From Apiotrichum sp. Y4204 (taxonomy: Eukaryota; Basidiomycota; Tremellomycetes; Trichosporonales; Trichosporonaceae), in the NCBI GenBank assembly GCA_025531455.1, contig JAMYHL010000064.1:124001-188000 (forward strand): a stretch of DNA of 64,000 bases. Direction: 5' to 3'. A program made the translations under genes and the position numbers. The first letter of the stretch is position 1. Every line of letters begins with the position of its first letter. This document shows positions 22,517 through 35,015 of the stretch, one piece after another. The notes beneath the pieces were generated by a model. That model saw nothing but the letters and a program-made list of their open reading frames with translations. It had not been told where the DNA came from and ran no database searches.

Positions 22517-23716
22517 ATGCGCGCCGCTGCGTGCCTCACCCTCCTGGCCCTCATCGCGGGCGTCGCGGCGTGGGACAACGAGGATTTTGAGATCTTCGAC
22601 CTCGTCTCGGCGCTCAAGGCTGATGGTCGTGAGTAGAGAAGCGGGGATGGTTGAGCGTAGGGAACCGCGAGCTAGAACGCTGCTCTGAGCTTGCAAATTG
22701 CATGCTTAACCCCCATTTTTCCCTCTCTCCCACTAACATCCATCCAGACGCGTCATTCTACAGCTTTATGAACGTCGCGCCGGGCGCGACCGTCGCGGAG
22801 ATTGCGCGCGCGTACCGCAAGCGCTCGCTCGAGCTGCATCCGGACAAGAACCCCGGTGTCCCTGGTGCGCAGGAGCGCTTTGCGCGTCTCGGCGTGATTA
22901 ACGCGATTCTCAAAGACTCGGCGCGCCGTGAGCGCTACAACGTGAGTGCCGCTGAATCTCTCTCATCATCAGCTGTTCACGCTCACCCTCCCAGTTCTTC
23001 TTCAAGAACGGCGTGCCGACATGGAAGGGCCTGTCGTACGCGTACACCCGCTGGCGTCCCGGACTCGGCCTCGTGCTTGTGTTTATCGTCCTCCTCTCCT
23101 CGGCGGCCCACTATCTCGTCCAGCACATGAACTACTCGCGCGACCGGGCGCGTGTCGCGTACTTTATCTCGTCGGCGCAGCGCCTTGCGCGCGGCGCAGC
23201 CGGGCGCCGCAAGGTCCGTGTGCCCATGGTCGAGGGCATGGTTGGCGGCGAGACGCTCGAGCTCGTCGTCGAGGACGGCAACGTGTATCTCGTAAGTGAC
23301 AACGGCGACCGTGCTGACAAAAGCCGCACGAGGACGGTGCGCTCACCTCGCTCGATGAGCTCGCCCCAAAGCCAAGCATCAAGCGCACATGGCCAGTGGC
23401 GCTTGCGCGCCGTTTCCTGGGGAAGAAGGAGGCGGCTGTGGAGGAGTGGGAGGGCGAGGAGGAGCCCGAGGCGGACGAGGTGGAGGGCTTTGCTGTCGAG
23501 GAGAAGGGGGCGCCGCGCAGCCGTGCCGCGCAGCTTCGTGCGCAGCGCACGAAAAAGGGGCCCAAGAACTCGCGCGAGGCCACGCCCACTACCGCGACGG
23601 AGGGCGAGTCCGAGGCCGGCGACGAGGCGACCGACACGACCGACGCCGAGAACAAGCCCCGCCGCCGTGGGCCTGGTAAGGCGAGCGCGGCGCGGAGGCG
23701 CAAGATGAACAAGTAG
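22517..23716 (+). CDS. ERJ5: ER J-domain membrane protein, ERJ5-like
   Basis: Predicted 331-residue ER membrane co-chaperone that would stimulate an Hsp70 (Kar2/BiP) in protein folding. Four exons, 22517-22628, 22748-22941, 22995-23291 and 23324-23716, close in frame. MRAAACLTLLALIAGVAAW is a signal peptide. The J domain spans about residues 38-105: SFYSFMNVAPGATVAEIARA, the essential HPD in LELHPDKNPG, and the final helix RRERYNFFFKNG restored by splicing. A hydrophobic segment GLGLVLVFIVLLSSAAHYLV near residue 125 is the single membrane anchor. The remainder is acidic then basic (ending GKASAARRRKMNK) and should be cytosolic. This order, signal, lumenal J domain, anchor and charged tail, matches fungal Erj5. 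It converges with the zinc-cluster gene ending at 23903. Confidence 0.87.
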
Positions 23717-23902
23717 ACGGTTACTGGGCGGTTTCTGCCGCTCGCTATCTTCACTCGCTTACTCTCTCTCGGTCACCCCTGCCCACCATAGGGCCGTAGA
23801 CTGTCAATGTACCCATCTTCATAGCACTCTGATACTGACTACATTCACAACAGAAACGCAGAGGGCAAGCTACAATTTTATCACAGTGTCCAAAGTCCGT
23901 AT

Positions 23903-26900
23903 CTACAGCGGTTGGTGGGTCGGCTGCTGCGCGACAGCAAACCCCCCGGCGGCCAACTCGTCAAGCAAGCTCGCAAAGTCAGGCATATCGGCGGTCATAT
24001 CCGTCAGCGCCGAAATGTCGATATCCTGCGCAAGTGGTATCCCGCCCGCAATTGGGTCCTCGGCGAAGGACGGCATTCTGGGCGCGCTGGGCGTTGCGTG
24101 AGCCGGCGCATGCATTGGTGACTCGGTAGGCTCCGTATCTTGTGCTCTGTCGCGCACGAGCTCGTTCACATGCGAGTACGACCATTGCTCGACGACGGGC
24201 GCGCTCGCAGGCGTGTGCGTCACGGACGAGGTGAACGAGTCTGTGCCCTCTGATCCCTCAATCTCGCCAGGCTTGGGATCCAGCGCGGGGAACACGCCCG
24301 CCATGATGCGTGCGCGGCTCCACTGCGATATCGCGAGCGGGACCGAGCTGCGGGGTCAGGGAGGATCGCCGAAACTGATACTGTACTCACACAGGAGGCC
24401 AGAAGCGGAGTGCGGCGTCGAGCGCGCGCGCGTCGCGCTCCATGTCGCGGTCCTGCTGCGGGTGGCGGGTTGTAGGCGGGACAAAGGCGAGCTGCTCTGC
24501 CGAGGGCGTCATGCGTTCCATCACGAGCGCGAGCGCGTCGATCACGTCTTTGGCGTCCGGCCACGCCCAGCCCTGTTGTTAGCGACAGCGATTCTGCGTT
24601 TTCGATTCCGCTACGCCGCTACGCACGAGCTGGTGCAGTGCCTCGACGCAATGCGCAATCTCGCGCTGCTTGGCGGCCCACGTCCATCCCGCACCGCCCG
24701 GCTGGCGTTAGTGGTATTCCAGCAACGGAAACGCACAGTGTCGGACGGATATCCCTGCTCGTTTGTCGGGATTTCCTAAGCGTCAGAGAACGAACTCGGG
24801 GTATACCCACCGCGAGGAACTGTGCGGAACCGAGGAGCATGCGGAGCATGAGCGACCCGCTCTGGAGTAGGCCGGTGGGCACGAGTTTCTGGGATGAGCC
24901 ACTAGCTATCTCGGGGGCACGCACGTGGAACATTGTGCTCTGGGCGCAGAAGAGGCTGAGCGTCGCGTCGACGCTCTGCGCGTGCAGGTCGGCGAGGTGC
25001 GGGTCCGCGTCGGCCTCAAAGACGGATGCCAGCGTCGCGCGGAACGCCTTGAGTTCCGCCACGGCCTGGTGGATGACGAGCAGCAGGAACGCGCAGCTGC
25101 TCCGGATGGACGCGAGGTGCTGCGTGTGAGCGGGACAAGAAGGGGAAACCTACGTGGATGGGGGAAAAGCCGAGGAGGTCCTCGCCGTTTGTGGCGAGCA
25201 CGTCTGGCCCGCGCTCATTGAGGTCTTTGTAGAAATTCCGCTTCCCGTCAGCCCTGGCTTTTGACAACTACTTGCAATTTCCCGCCACACGGCGCGCGTG
25301 CGGTGGCAAAACTCGGTGACGTCCACTGCGCCGAGACGTTTCCGCGTCGGCACGGTAATCTTGCGCGCGACGAGGCGGCCGAGGACCGCGCACCGGTGGT
25401 ATCCTGCCATGAAGAAGGAGAGCGCCTTGAACGCCGAGGGGGGCAGCGCGTCCTCGACAGCCACGAGCCACTCTCCCGACGCCTCAATGTCCGCGTCCGC
25501 GCTGCTGTGAGAGATGTACACAAGGGAGCTCACACTTTCGGCTCGCTGCCCGTCCCTGCGGCCCAGAACGCGTCGGCGACCACCACCGTCCAGAACAGCC
25601 GTCTGCCATCAGCACCCCCGAGATTCAGTTTTCCTCACCGCTGCTTGACCCGCGTGAGCGCGATGCTCGTCGGCGCGGCGTCCCTGTCGGTCGGGATCGC
25701 CTCGGCCGAGTTCCAATTCAGCTCGAGTACGCGCAGCTGCTCGATGAGAATGCTGTGTTCCATGCGTTCTGCCATGAGCCATGAACTACGAGCTGTTCCC
25801 TCCACCAGAACTCACTCTCGATTTCCTCCTCGGCGCTGTCCGGGTGACTCGGTATCGCCCTCAGCTGGTTATACAGCGCGAGCGCCTGCACGCCCGTGAC
25901 GCTCGGCCGGGTGAGGATCCTGTGCTTGTCGATCAGCCCGCGCGCGCGCTCCAGCAGCGCAGAGCACACGCGTTCCCGCGCCCGGCCCCAGTGCGAGCGG
26001 CCGGACCCGCCGGGCGTAAACTAAGGAGTATCAGCACTGAAAAGCAGAGATTTCGTATGATACAACGCACGAGTCCATCCCGAGTAATCACTTTTGGCGC
26101 CTCGGCGGCGCGCTCCACCTCGAGTCCGAGAATCTGCCATCAGCCTCATACTATACCCAGGTCTCACGGCCGGATGGTCCGAGAATCTGGCCGCCCACGC
26201 CTCGATGACCGCACACAGGGCCGCCTGGTCGCGGCCCATTCCGTCTCCTCTTTCGCCGGCCCGCGTCCAGTCGGCATAGAACGCCTCGGGGCTCAGCGTC
26301 GGAAGAACCAGGTGTACAGAGTTGAAGTACACGCGCACGAGGTGGCGGCTCAGTTCGCGGCCCACCGCCTGCGACGAGAGAGAGGTACCGAGCGTTTCGG
26401 CCCGCGAAAACTGCGGCAAGAGCCACGGCGCGGTGTGCTGCTGCTCGGGGGCAAGATCCCAGGCGGGAGGATGGGGGAGTCCCCAGGTGAGTGCTGGGCC
26501 GAGCCACGCGAGCGGGAGCGAGAGCGAGAGCGCGTCCTGTGCCGGCGGCGAGGTGGTTTCCGACGAGCTCCCGCTGTGGCTCTGGGCCTGGCTGGACTGA
26601 GACTGGCTCTGAGAAGCAGACAGTAGCCCCAGCCCCGCCCCCAAGCCCATTCCCGCCGATCCGCCAATGTCAGAGGGAGTCGCCCCGAACGCGCGGCGCG
26701 CGGCATCAATCCGCCGTCCGCCCTTCTTGCCCCGCCTCGGGGCGGCGATTCCCTCCGTCGCGCACCGGATCCCCTTTGATACACAGTTTGTGCACTCTGT
26801 CGGCCGGTCGCGCAGCGCAGCGGGGAGAGAGGACGCGTCCGTGCCGAGCAGAGTGAGGATGTCGCATCTACAGTTAGTAATTATCCTGCATTGTGTATTC

Positions 26901-26984
26901 TGGTAGAACAACGCACTTTACGCGCCGGAGACGGCAGGGGTCGCAGGCTACGTTTTGCCTGCGTTTCTTCTTTGCTGGCTCCAT
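23903..26984 (-). CDS. Zn2Cys6 fungal-specific transcription factor with wide zinc-cluster loop
   Basis: Predicted nuclear DNA-binding regulator of several hundred residues in many exons; I did not fix every junction. It begins MEPAKKKRRQNVACDPC. An intron of GTGCGTTG..CTAACTGTAG splits the zinc cluster, and splicing gives CDPCRLRRVKC, a 23-residue loop, then CTNCVSKGIRC. The Cys spacing C-x2-C-x6-C and C-x2-C-x6-C is canonical, but the loop between halves is much longer than the usual 5 to 12. Basic residues APRRGKKGGRRID follow. The middle has the fungal-trans pattern (RHLVRVYFNSVHLVLPTLS, then YADWTRAG). The C-terminus has an acidic low-complexity tail (DIDISALTDMTADMPDFASL), a plausible activation domain. 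Targets are unknown; it is not obviously linked to a neighbouring pathway. Confidence 0.85.
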
Positions 26985-27744
26985 CGTGGATTGGGAGATT
27001 GCAATCACGGAGATGTTGATTCCTGTACCCTTTTGTGTGTCTCGATGCTCATGACGGACAGTAGTTGTATTTATTGCCTCGGTGCTTTGCGCTGCGCGCT
27101 AAGAATAGATCACCCGAGTCGTTCCCAGCCTAGCGCACCTCGGGCCCGCCCGCGGACCCCGTGTCCGCAGTGTGCGGCCGCAATGCATGGTGCACATGTA
27201 GACCACGTAGTGCGAGTTAGGAGTGAGATGCACATGTGCATGTGGGAGTGTCTGTGGACAGACGGCGAAGACCCCAAGTGCCAAGTTCCGACTCGAACTC
27301 AGAGACGTCGCGGTTACTTATCAACTATTATCAGATACTCTGGAATGCGGGAACACCACCCAGGGCTACCTACAGTTTACATGGCGGTCCGATGCTCCCT
27401 TATCTGCCCCATTCTACTCTCATCTGCACTCTTACATGCCACAGTACAATGCGCGGCCACTCTGAAGCCGCAGCGAGAAACACTATGAAGGAGGAATTAT
27501 AGGCGGCGCCGGTACGACACGGACAGGTGACTCTGGCGGGGGAAGAGTCGGTGGGTGTGGGTCGCGTGAGGAACCGTTGGGAAGGATGCGGTGCGAGTGG
27601 TGGGATGGTTGAAGGTGCGGGGGTCGCAGTCGCGACAAGGGACACGGGGAGGTGGGTCCATTGCAAGGACAGTCGTGAGGATCAGGGACAGGTCGTGGGT
27701 GTTTCACAGTGCAGAACATGTCACTCTTGGCTGGAGTTTCCCAT
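26985..27744. other. Intergenic region between two minus-strand genes
   Basis: About 760 bp comprising the 3' region of the RasGAP gene and the promoter of the zinc-cluster gene. A palindromic-looking ATCAGATA (27329-27336) is present. I see no gene. Confidence 0.5.
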
Positions 27745-30665
27745 CTATCGGCGCTTCGCGAAGAGCTGCTATTAGCGGGCGTCGACACGCAAACTCTGCA
27801 GAAACTTACCTTGTTGAAAAGCGCGAGCACCTTCGGAACATTGAGCTGCACATACTCCAAGTCGAGCGTCGCGTCGTGGTCCTTTTGTTGCTGTCGGGTT
27901 AGCACAGCTGCAGAGACACGAGCTCAGCGGACCCACCTTTTCCAAAAGATCATCAATCTTGAGGTCCATCTCGAGGATCGCCTTCTCGCGGCCTTTAAAG
28001 TGCAGCGCGATGATAAAGGTGCCCGGGGACGGCGACATGATCGTGAAGAAGATGTGTACCCGGCTGAAAAGTGAGTAAACGGGATCTTGCGGAAAGGTTG
28101 CACCCACCGGTTATCTGGCACGTTGCTGTCAACGATGATGCCCTCCTTTTCAAACTGCGAGTGGGTGAAGCGGTATGGGCCGAGGCACTGTGCCCGAGTC
28201 TGCTTCTTCTCCTTGCCGTTGACGCTCACGACCCCGACTCCGCCCGTACCCTTGTCCTTGGACATCATCATGCGCGAGTTGGCGAGATACGCCTTGTACT
28301 GCTCGATCTGCGAGCGTAGGTAGTTGTTGTGGTCACAGATGGTGCGGTACACGGATTCGAGGGAGCGTGTCTCAATCAAGACCTTGTCGCGGGCGTTGCC
28401 GAGATGCACCATCTCGGTGGCGACCTCATCGCGAAGGAGCTTGTAGTTGTCGTGCTTGTCGACCACCCCGGCAGCCTCGAGTTCGGAAAGCAGGTTCTGC
28501 ACCTTGATGCCGCGGCGAACGAGGACTGGGTCCTTTGATGTCGCCGCACGCTCGGCCAAAGCCGCCAAGTCAATGTGCTGCCGTTGCTTGTCCACCTGCG
28601 ACTGCGACATGGCACGCAGCAGCTGCACGAAGATCGACTTTGTTTCCATAAAGTTGATGTCGTTCTGCGTCACGCTGTCCGACATGAGCGCGGTTGATAG
28701 GTCCTGAATGGGCGTCTCCCAGCGCGAGTATAGCGGCAGCTCGATTGAGAAGTTTTCCGGGCGGGGCACCTGCGGCGGGGCCGGTCCAAGCTCGTCGAGC
28801 AGCACACGCAGGTGTTGCCGCTCGTTGGGGGAGAGCGTCTCTATGTGGTGTTGGAACAGGGCGTGCGTGTTGTACAGCTCGTTTAGGGTGATGTTGATCC
28901 TCAGGTCCTTCTTCGACAATGCCATGTACTGGTCCATCTCGAGTGACTCGTAAAAGTCGCCGACCTCACACAGCGTGTTGAGGAACTGGTTCATCATCGT
29001 CTTGTTGTTTTCGACAAACGGGTTGAGCGACATCATGTACTGCTCCTTTGCGTAGCTCGGCTTGTTGGCCACGTTCTGGAGCATCTTGGCGATGAGCGTC
29101 AGTGTTCGTCGCGGGTGCTTTGCCGGCACGCCATCAACGAGCATGTACGCCTGTGGTGTCACAATCGCCGGGTTGATGAATCGTAGGAAGAAGAAGCCGC
29201 CAATGAGGGAACATATTGACGCGTCCGAGGCGTCGGGGTATTTCCGGCGCGTGAGGGAGCGAATCTGCTTGCAAATCCAGCGGATACCGTACGGAACGGT
29301 CTCTATCGAGTCAATGATGGTGTTGAGGAACGTTTGCGCAATGTCCATGAGCACTGCCAACCGCGGCTGGATAATCGCCTGAGCGTCCGGGTTTGCTGCC
29401 GCAACCTCCGCGGGCACTCCTCGTTGCAGTGATGGTGGCAACACTCCAGAATCCGCCTCGACCTCTGCAATCATGTGCTCGTAAACCTGGCGTCAGTGGG
29501 TGAGACTGGGGCGGAGGCGCGGTCGCACGGCGTCAGACACCTGCGGCGAGACCCGTGAGACCAAGCGATCCGAGCGCACCTTTAAGGGGTTGATTTCGAG
29601 GTTCAAGTCCTTGTGCTCGATAAGGGCATTGATACGCTCCGCGAGAACATTCTTGAGGTAGCTCTGACCAGGCCCTCGCCGTGTGTACGTCGTCATCATG
29701 CGGGATACTGGGGTGTTCTGGCGAAGCAGCGAGCCAAAGTCGCTTGTGGATTCAAACTGCGCAGCAAGAACGCTCTGAGGGGTTAGCGATTGGACTAGTC
29801 CCGAGGGGACGGCGGCTAGCGTGGGCGGCACACTGTTCGCCGCCGATGGTCTGTGCAGACGCCCCGGCGGCGCTGGCGCTCCGCTCTTTGCGGTCTAAGA
29901 GGCACACCGCAGGTTCATACATGCTCCCGCTCGTTCCGCAGCACAGCGGCCCGCAAGCGATCACACACGCTCGCCGCCTTTCGTGCGGCAGCAATAACTC
30001 ACTTGAAACATTGTCAACAGCAGGTGCTCCTCGCGCTGCTCGTATTGGTTTCCGTACAGGGTGAACATGACGGTCTGGAGGAGGGTGTCGATCTCCGACA
30101 GCGACACCAGACGGCACAGTGCGGCGACATGGCGGGGCTCGGACTGGAGGAGGAAGAAGAGATTCGAGTACTGGTTGATCTTGCGCGTGTCGGGGTACGC
30201 GCCTGCGTCCTCGATGACCTCCTCAAATGTCTCCTGCACCTGGCGCTTTTCGTCTGCTGCGATGCGGTTCTGAATGAGGAGGCCAATGCGCGAGTCGAGG
30301 TAGCGCACGTCACGCTCGAGGACAAAGTTCTTCTTGCTCTGCGACGAGATGCGTGCCTTGAGGTCGCGGAGACGTTTCTGCGCGAGGGCCAGCTCGTCCT
30401 CGACTTCGACGTCCTGCTCGGCCGCGAGCGAGTACATCGCATTGACAGAGTACCTGTTGGCAATCTTGTTCGAGATGCGGCGCGACGGTGATGAGACACG
30501 GTTGATGCTGGTGCCGATACTGCTGCTGCTGGCGGCCGCGTTGCCGTTCCGGGTCGGCGTTGCGGCCCCGCTGCCGCCACCAAGCGTGTTCATGCTCACC
30601 GGCGAACCACCTAATGCTGGTCCGGGTAAAGGGGGGCCTGGCGGTGCCATTGTGAGCGCCGCCAT
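27745..30665 (-). CDS. gap1: Ras GTPase-activating protein, Gap1 type (RasGAP + RasGAP_C)
   Basis: Predicted 822-residue Ras inactivator that stimulates GTP hydrolysis by Ras, restraining Ras-cAMP and MAP kinase signalling at membranes. Six exons sum in frame: 30665-30003, 29774-29580, 29486-28108, 28063-27937, 27890-27810 and 27768-27745. The N-terminal 110 residues are low complexity, followed by a helical [18 protein letters not shown] segment. The RasGAP domain runs from about residue 200: arginine-finger region [14 protein letters not shown] (formed near an intron junction), [14 protein letters not shown], and the [13 protein letters not shown] signature. RasGAP_C ends with [19 protein letters not shown] and QLFAKRR. 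There is no calponin-homology domain or IQ motif, so it is Gap1/Sar1-like rather than a full IQGAP. The first intron is 228 nt. It lies in the same orientation as the zinc-cluster gene. Confidence 0.92.
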
Positions 30666-32300
30666 GGTCGGGGTGGGGTGGAGAAGATGGGAGGAAGGGG
30701 GGAGGGAGGTCCGAAGGAAGGCGGCGGGGGTGCACAAGCCACCAAGGCAAACACGGAGTGCGCGGGATTAGAAATTCGGGGAGCGCCGGTGCGGAGACGG
30801 AGTGTCGGCGTCGGAGAGACGAGTGCAAACGCGCGGCACGGTGATGGTAGTAATGGGAGTGAGGATGCGGGAGAAATCAAAGTTTGGTGTGGGAATGGTT
30901 GCGACGCGAGATGTAAACTTCCGGCGGATCGCGCGTGGGGGGAGTGTAAACAACCAAAGCGAGTGACAAGAGTGGGAGGGGGGAGGTAAGTTGAATGCCG
31001 CGTGAGACGTTGGCTGTGAGGATGTGACGATGGGCGATGGGGAGGAGACACAAGAGATGGCGAGAAGAGACAAGAGGCGTCGATGTGGCCAAGTTCTCAA
31101 GAGTTTGTGTCCCGTGGCCTACAGGGGATCTGTTCTGAGTTGTCCGTCTTGTCTGAGACGAATGCCGCCACCAGGCAAAGCAAATCGACTCTGGCACGCC
31201 TCTAGAGCTCGAGCTCTTGCGCTTGCACCCTGTTCAATGCAACGCACGACTCCTCACAACGATGCACAGGGACCCGGCGGGCTATCGTGCGCGTCGTGGA
31301 CAAGAGAAATGTGGAGAGTGTGCGTGCTTTAGACTCACTCTCACGCGCTCACTCTCTCTGTTCCTCGCGGTTCTCCTGGCGCCTTTACCTGTGCGCAATC
31401 ACTTGTCACTCGTGCGCGCAGCCAGCGGTCGCGCGGTCGACGAGCCTGAAGAGCCAAAACAAGTCGCCAGGCGCAGCTACATGAGCCCCACGCTGTGCGC
31501 GCGCGACCAGGGCAGGAGAAAGGAGCAGAGGCCGCCAGCGCGGTCCGTGGAAAGGGGATGGCGTCGAGGCGCAGGGGAGAGGGTGGGAGAGTGGGTAGAG
31601 TGTCGACGAGGGAATGGGGGACTGGAGGGTACCGGAATGGAAGGAGATTTAGTCGACAAGTGGGCGGAATGAGGTCGAGAACAAGTGAATGGCAGGCAAA
31701 GGATGCCTAGATCTGAGCGCTAGATACGCAAGTCGCAAGTCGAGACCAAGCTATCGGGCTAGTCGGAGGATAGCAAGAATCAAGGAAATGGAGCGATGCG
31801 AGTCGTGGTTGAAGCGATCCAGTGCAATTGATCTTGACCCTAGAAGAGAATAGATTTTTTTTTTATCCGCGGCGCGTGATGCCGTTCGCGACTGTCGTTT
31901 CAGTCGCCGCAGTCGATGCCGTTGCCGTTGCCACTGTCGGTGCGCACTGACTGTCTGCGTACGTGTCGCCGCGCCCTATTCCTTTGCTAGGTCGCTAGAG
32001 TGGCGCGTGGCGAGACGAGGACAATGGACGAAAACAACAGGGATGACCAGTGCGAGTGGCCGTGCGAGTGTCGTGGGCGTGGCGGACAATGGTGGAACGC
32101 GGTGGCGTGGTGGCGCACCCCTTTGGCAAGTGCGGTGGCGGCGAGAAAGGGGGTGGAGAGGAGAGAAGAGAGGGAGAAAGGAGAGGAGAGGAGAGGCGGA
32201 GACGAGGAGAGATAGCGTCGGAGATGAAGGGGAACGAGAAACGGAGGTGGTGAGATCCAAAAGGGGGGCAAACAGGCTAGATCTCAAAAGCTGGAAGGCC
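30666..32300 (-). promoter_or_regulatory. Long C/T-skewed leader and promoter region of RasGAP gene
   Basis: The plus strand is strongly G/A-rich, especially 31530-31680 and 32120-32260, which makes the RasGAP sense strand C/T-rich. Pyrimidine-rich leaders are common upstream of basidiomycete genes. A T9 run is at about 31856-31864. No other gene was recognised. Confidence 0.45.
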
Positions 32301-35015
32301 GAAGGCCGAAGGAGGAAGGGGGAGTACGATGCCGCCGAGATGAATTGATACTGATACACTGGTGGAATCTGTTACCAATGTCTCACTTTTCGACGGCGAG
32401 TCACGCGTGAGAGTGGTAATAGCCGTGGTAATGATGTTTCGAGGGAGTGTGGGAGTGAAATGGGGGGAGTGTGATGCAAAAGGATAAGGATGAATGTTGT
32501 TGAGATGAGATGAGATGGCAACAGTCAAGCAGATGGGGGGCAACAGCAACAGCAGCAGCGACAAACCAACTTTGTTACATCAGCTAGCAAGGCGACAACC
32601 ATTCTCTTTGCATCTCCATCTCCGTCTCCTCATCTGCAGTCTGCAATCTCTCTCTCTCTCTCTCTCGTTCTCTCTTTTCCAGGCCCCAGGCCCTCCCGAT
32701 GCGTCTCTTTCCTGTTCAACGTCCCAGAAAATGCACTGCTGCATGAAATGCTCCAAACTCTATACTTTAACGGCTCGGCTCTGCTGCGTGTAGTGGCGGT
32801 GGGTGGGTGAGTGGTTGCTGCGGTGCACTTTCCTTCTTTTTTTTTTTCTTTTTTTTTTTCTGAATCGCCAGGGGTTGAGGGAGTGGTCCAGAAGTCGGGA
32901 TATAGGGACACTCCAACATCAAACTTGCTGTTACCGGGAACACGGCCTCGGGGACGGAGAGCATTGAAGAGATGTAACAAGTACATGTGCTGCACGCGGC
33001 ATGCATGCATGCCTACCGGTGCCTACCAGATGAACAATAATGTATATATGGATGCAATGACACCTGAGCACATGTACCCAATGATCCAGGTTACGAGAAA
33101 CAACCACCACCGGAGCACTCAAGCCGCAGGTACCATCCGTAGGGCGCTGTTCATGAGCCCCGAAACCTAACCTTCAGCACGCCATTCCGGCTGTAGTGGG
33201 CTACCAGGAACAGCGTCGCAGCCTCTAACACGCTGACATGGTGACATTCGGGGGATGCGGACATGCTGACACACTCGTCTCAGCTTACTGTACCTTCAAA
33301 GGGGCCAGATACGGGTCAACTAGGGTCAGATATATGTACAGATACGGCAACAGGGCACACGCAGGGCAGAGGGCAGACCCAACCGGCCACCGGCGCAGAC
33401 ATTGCCGCATTGCCGCACAGCGGCATACCGCGCTGCACGCGGTGCACCTCGTGCAATGCGTTTCCGGGCCGGCGGGGCATAAGCTCACGAGGGCGAGTCA
33501 GAGTGGGTGCCAGGATGAGAATCCTGAGAGGTGGGTGGCAAACAGCAAATGGGACTGCTAGGTACTAGCCGACTTGCTGTAGTGCTCTCGATCAGGACTG
33601 GACCCATCCTGATCTACGCTCTTACCAGCGTCACATCTATTGGCTAGATCCGGGATGTTGGCGCGGCCACCGTCACGTCGCGATGAGCAGAGGACGGAAC
33701 AGCTTCAACAGAGGAGCTGGTAGAGGATGGAGCAGCCTGCGAGGCTGGGAGGCTGCTGCACGTCCTGGTGACGTCCTGAACCCGGCGCTGACGTTCCAGC
33801 ACTAGCCAGGCATCTGGCGTCACCACTCTTGCGCTCAGATTCATTGCAGACCCACTGATCACAGTTCGCACGATGTATTCGCCACGCTCTTCAGGCTAAT
33901 CTATATCCTATAACCTCTTCTATTTGACTGCCACTTCCGCACTAGGCTCCCCCCTAGCTCCCCACCATCATGCTGGAACCACCCGTGTCCCCCGCTAGCG
34001 GGGTTCCAGGCACCGTGGCCTGCCGTGGCCTGTCGTGGCCTGGCACCGGGCCAGCGCAGCGCAACCGTGCCTCGGCCGGTGCCCTTCTGGCGTCACCCGG
34101 AAAGGACGTTGGGTATGGATAAGATGCAGCTGGGATGAGCACGATGGACGGCCCGGCCGGCTTCATGTTGGTACGTCGCGATCTTGAATGTCAGTACACT
34201 TCGGGGCTCTGGGAGGGGACCAGAGCTGCACGTCGCCTTTCTACCACCAGCTCGGAGATCGCCATCGCGATGGCTCCAAGCTCAAGTCATGTATCCCCGC
34301 CGACGACATTAATCCCCAGTCATTCCTGCTGGAACTGGTGAACAAACTCCGCCAGAGTCCGCGCCCAGCTTCCAGGCGGAACCCGTGCTCCCCCCTACTG
34401 GCACTGTTCCTTGACCTGACTTCAAACCCCGTCAGAGCCACAAGGGATGGAAGCGTCGGTGTCCTGTCTCTTGCATGTCAGTGGTGGTATCGCAGCTGCG
34501 CAGGTTTTCATCCTTCATCACTGGTACGAGCTGGTCACGGGATCACCCGACGGGCACCCGACGGGCACCATACGGGCAGCGAGGTGCTGGCGGCGCCCCC
34601 AAATTGGACGAGTGGCGCTGTCGTGCCGTGTGCTGCGGTGGCCGACTACTTCTTCGACCTGGGTTAGGAGTCAGCATCTATAACTGAAGTTGTCGCCCAG
34701 TCCTTGGAATGGCAAATTCCAGACTCCACGCCATTGGTCAGGCTCATGGCAGCTTTGCTTGAGCTTGAACAAGTATCAAACATGCAAACATCGAACATGC
34801 AAGCACACCCCGGTCGCCGTCATTGGAGCCATGGACTGGTCGAGCAGCGATAGCAGTCCGGAGTAACAGTCCTGGTCCCCTGCACTGCCAGCGCGGATGC
34901 CACTCCATCCGAGATGGAAAGACAGAAACTCTCCCAGCAGCTCCAGTCATCCCACCCCCGCTCCCAATCCAACACCCAACACCCAAGTCCACAAGTCCAT
35001 CCTTTTCGAGAAGAC
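32301..35015. other. Gene-poor interval
   Basis: About 2.7 kb. It holds a TC dinucleotide repeat at 32645-32668, T-rich tracts near 32837-32860, and a GTGGCCTG repeat near 34015-34043. The longer open frames (for example 34188-34667) have no recognisable motif. The right end is the 3' region of TMA7. Confidence 0.45.
32645..32668 (+). repeat. CT dinucleotide microsatellite
   Basis: About eleven uninterrupted TC units followed by further C/T-rich sequence and a TTTTCCAG that resembles an acceptor but joins no coding frame. Confidence 0.7.

Noticed and set aside
29596..29606. GGTTCAAGTCC resembling a tRNA B box
   Set aside because: It falls inside the RasGAP coding sequence and no A box or cloverleaf surrounds it.
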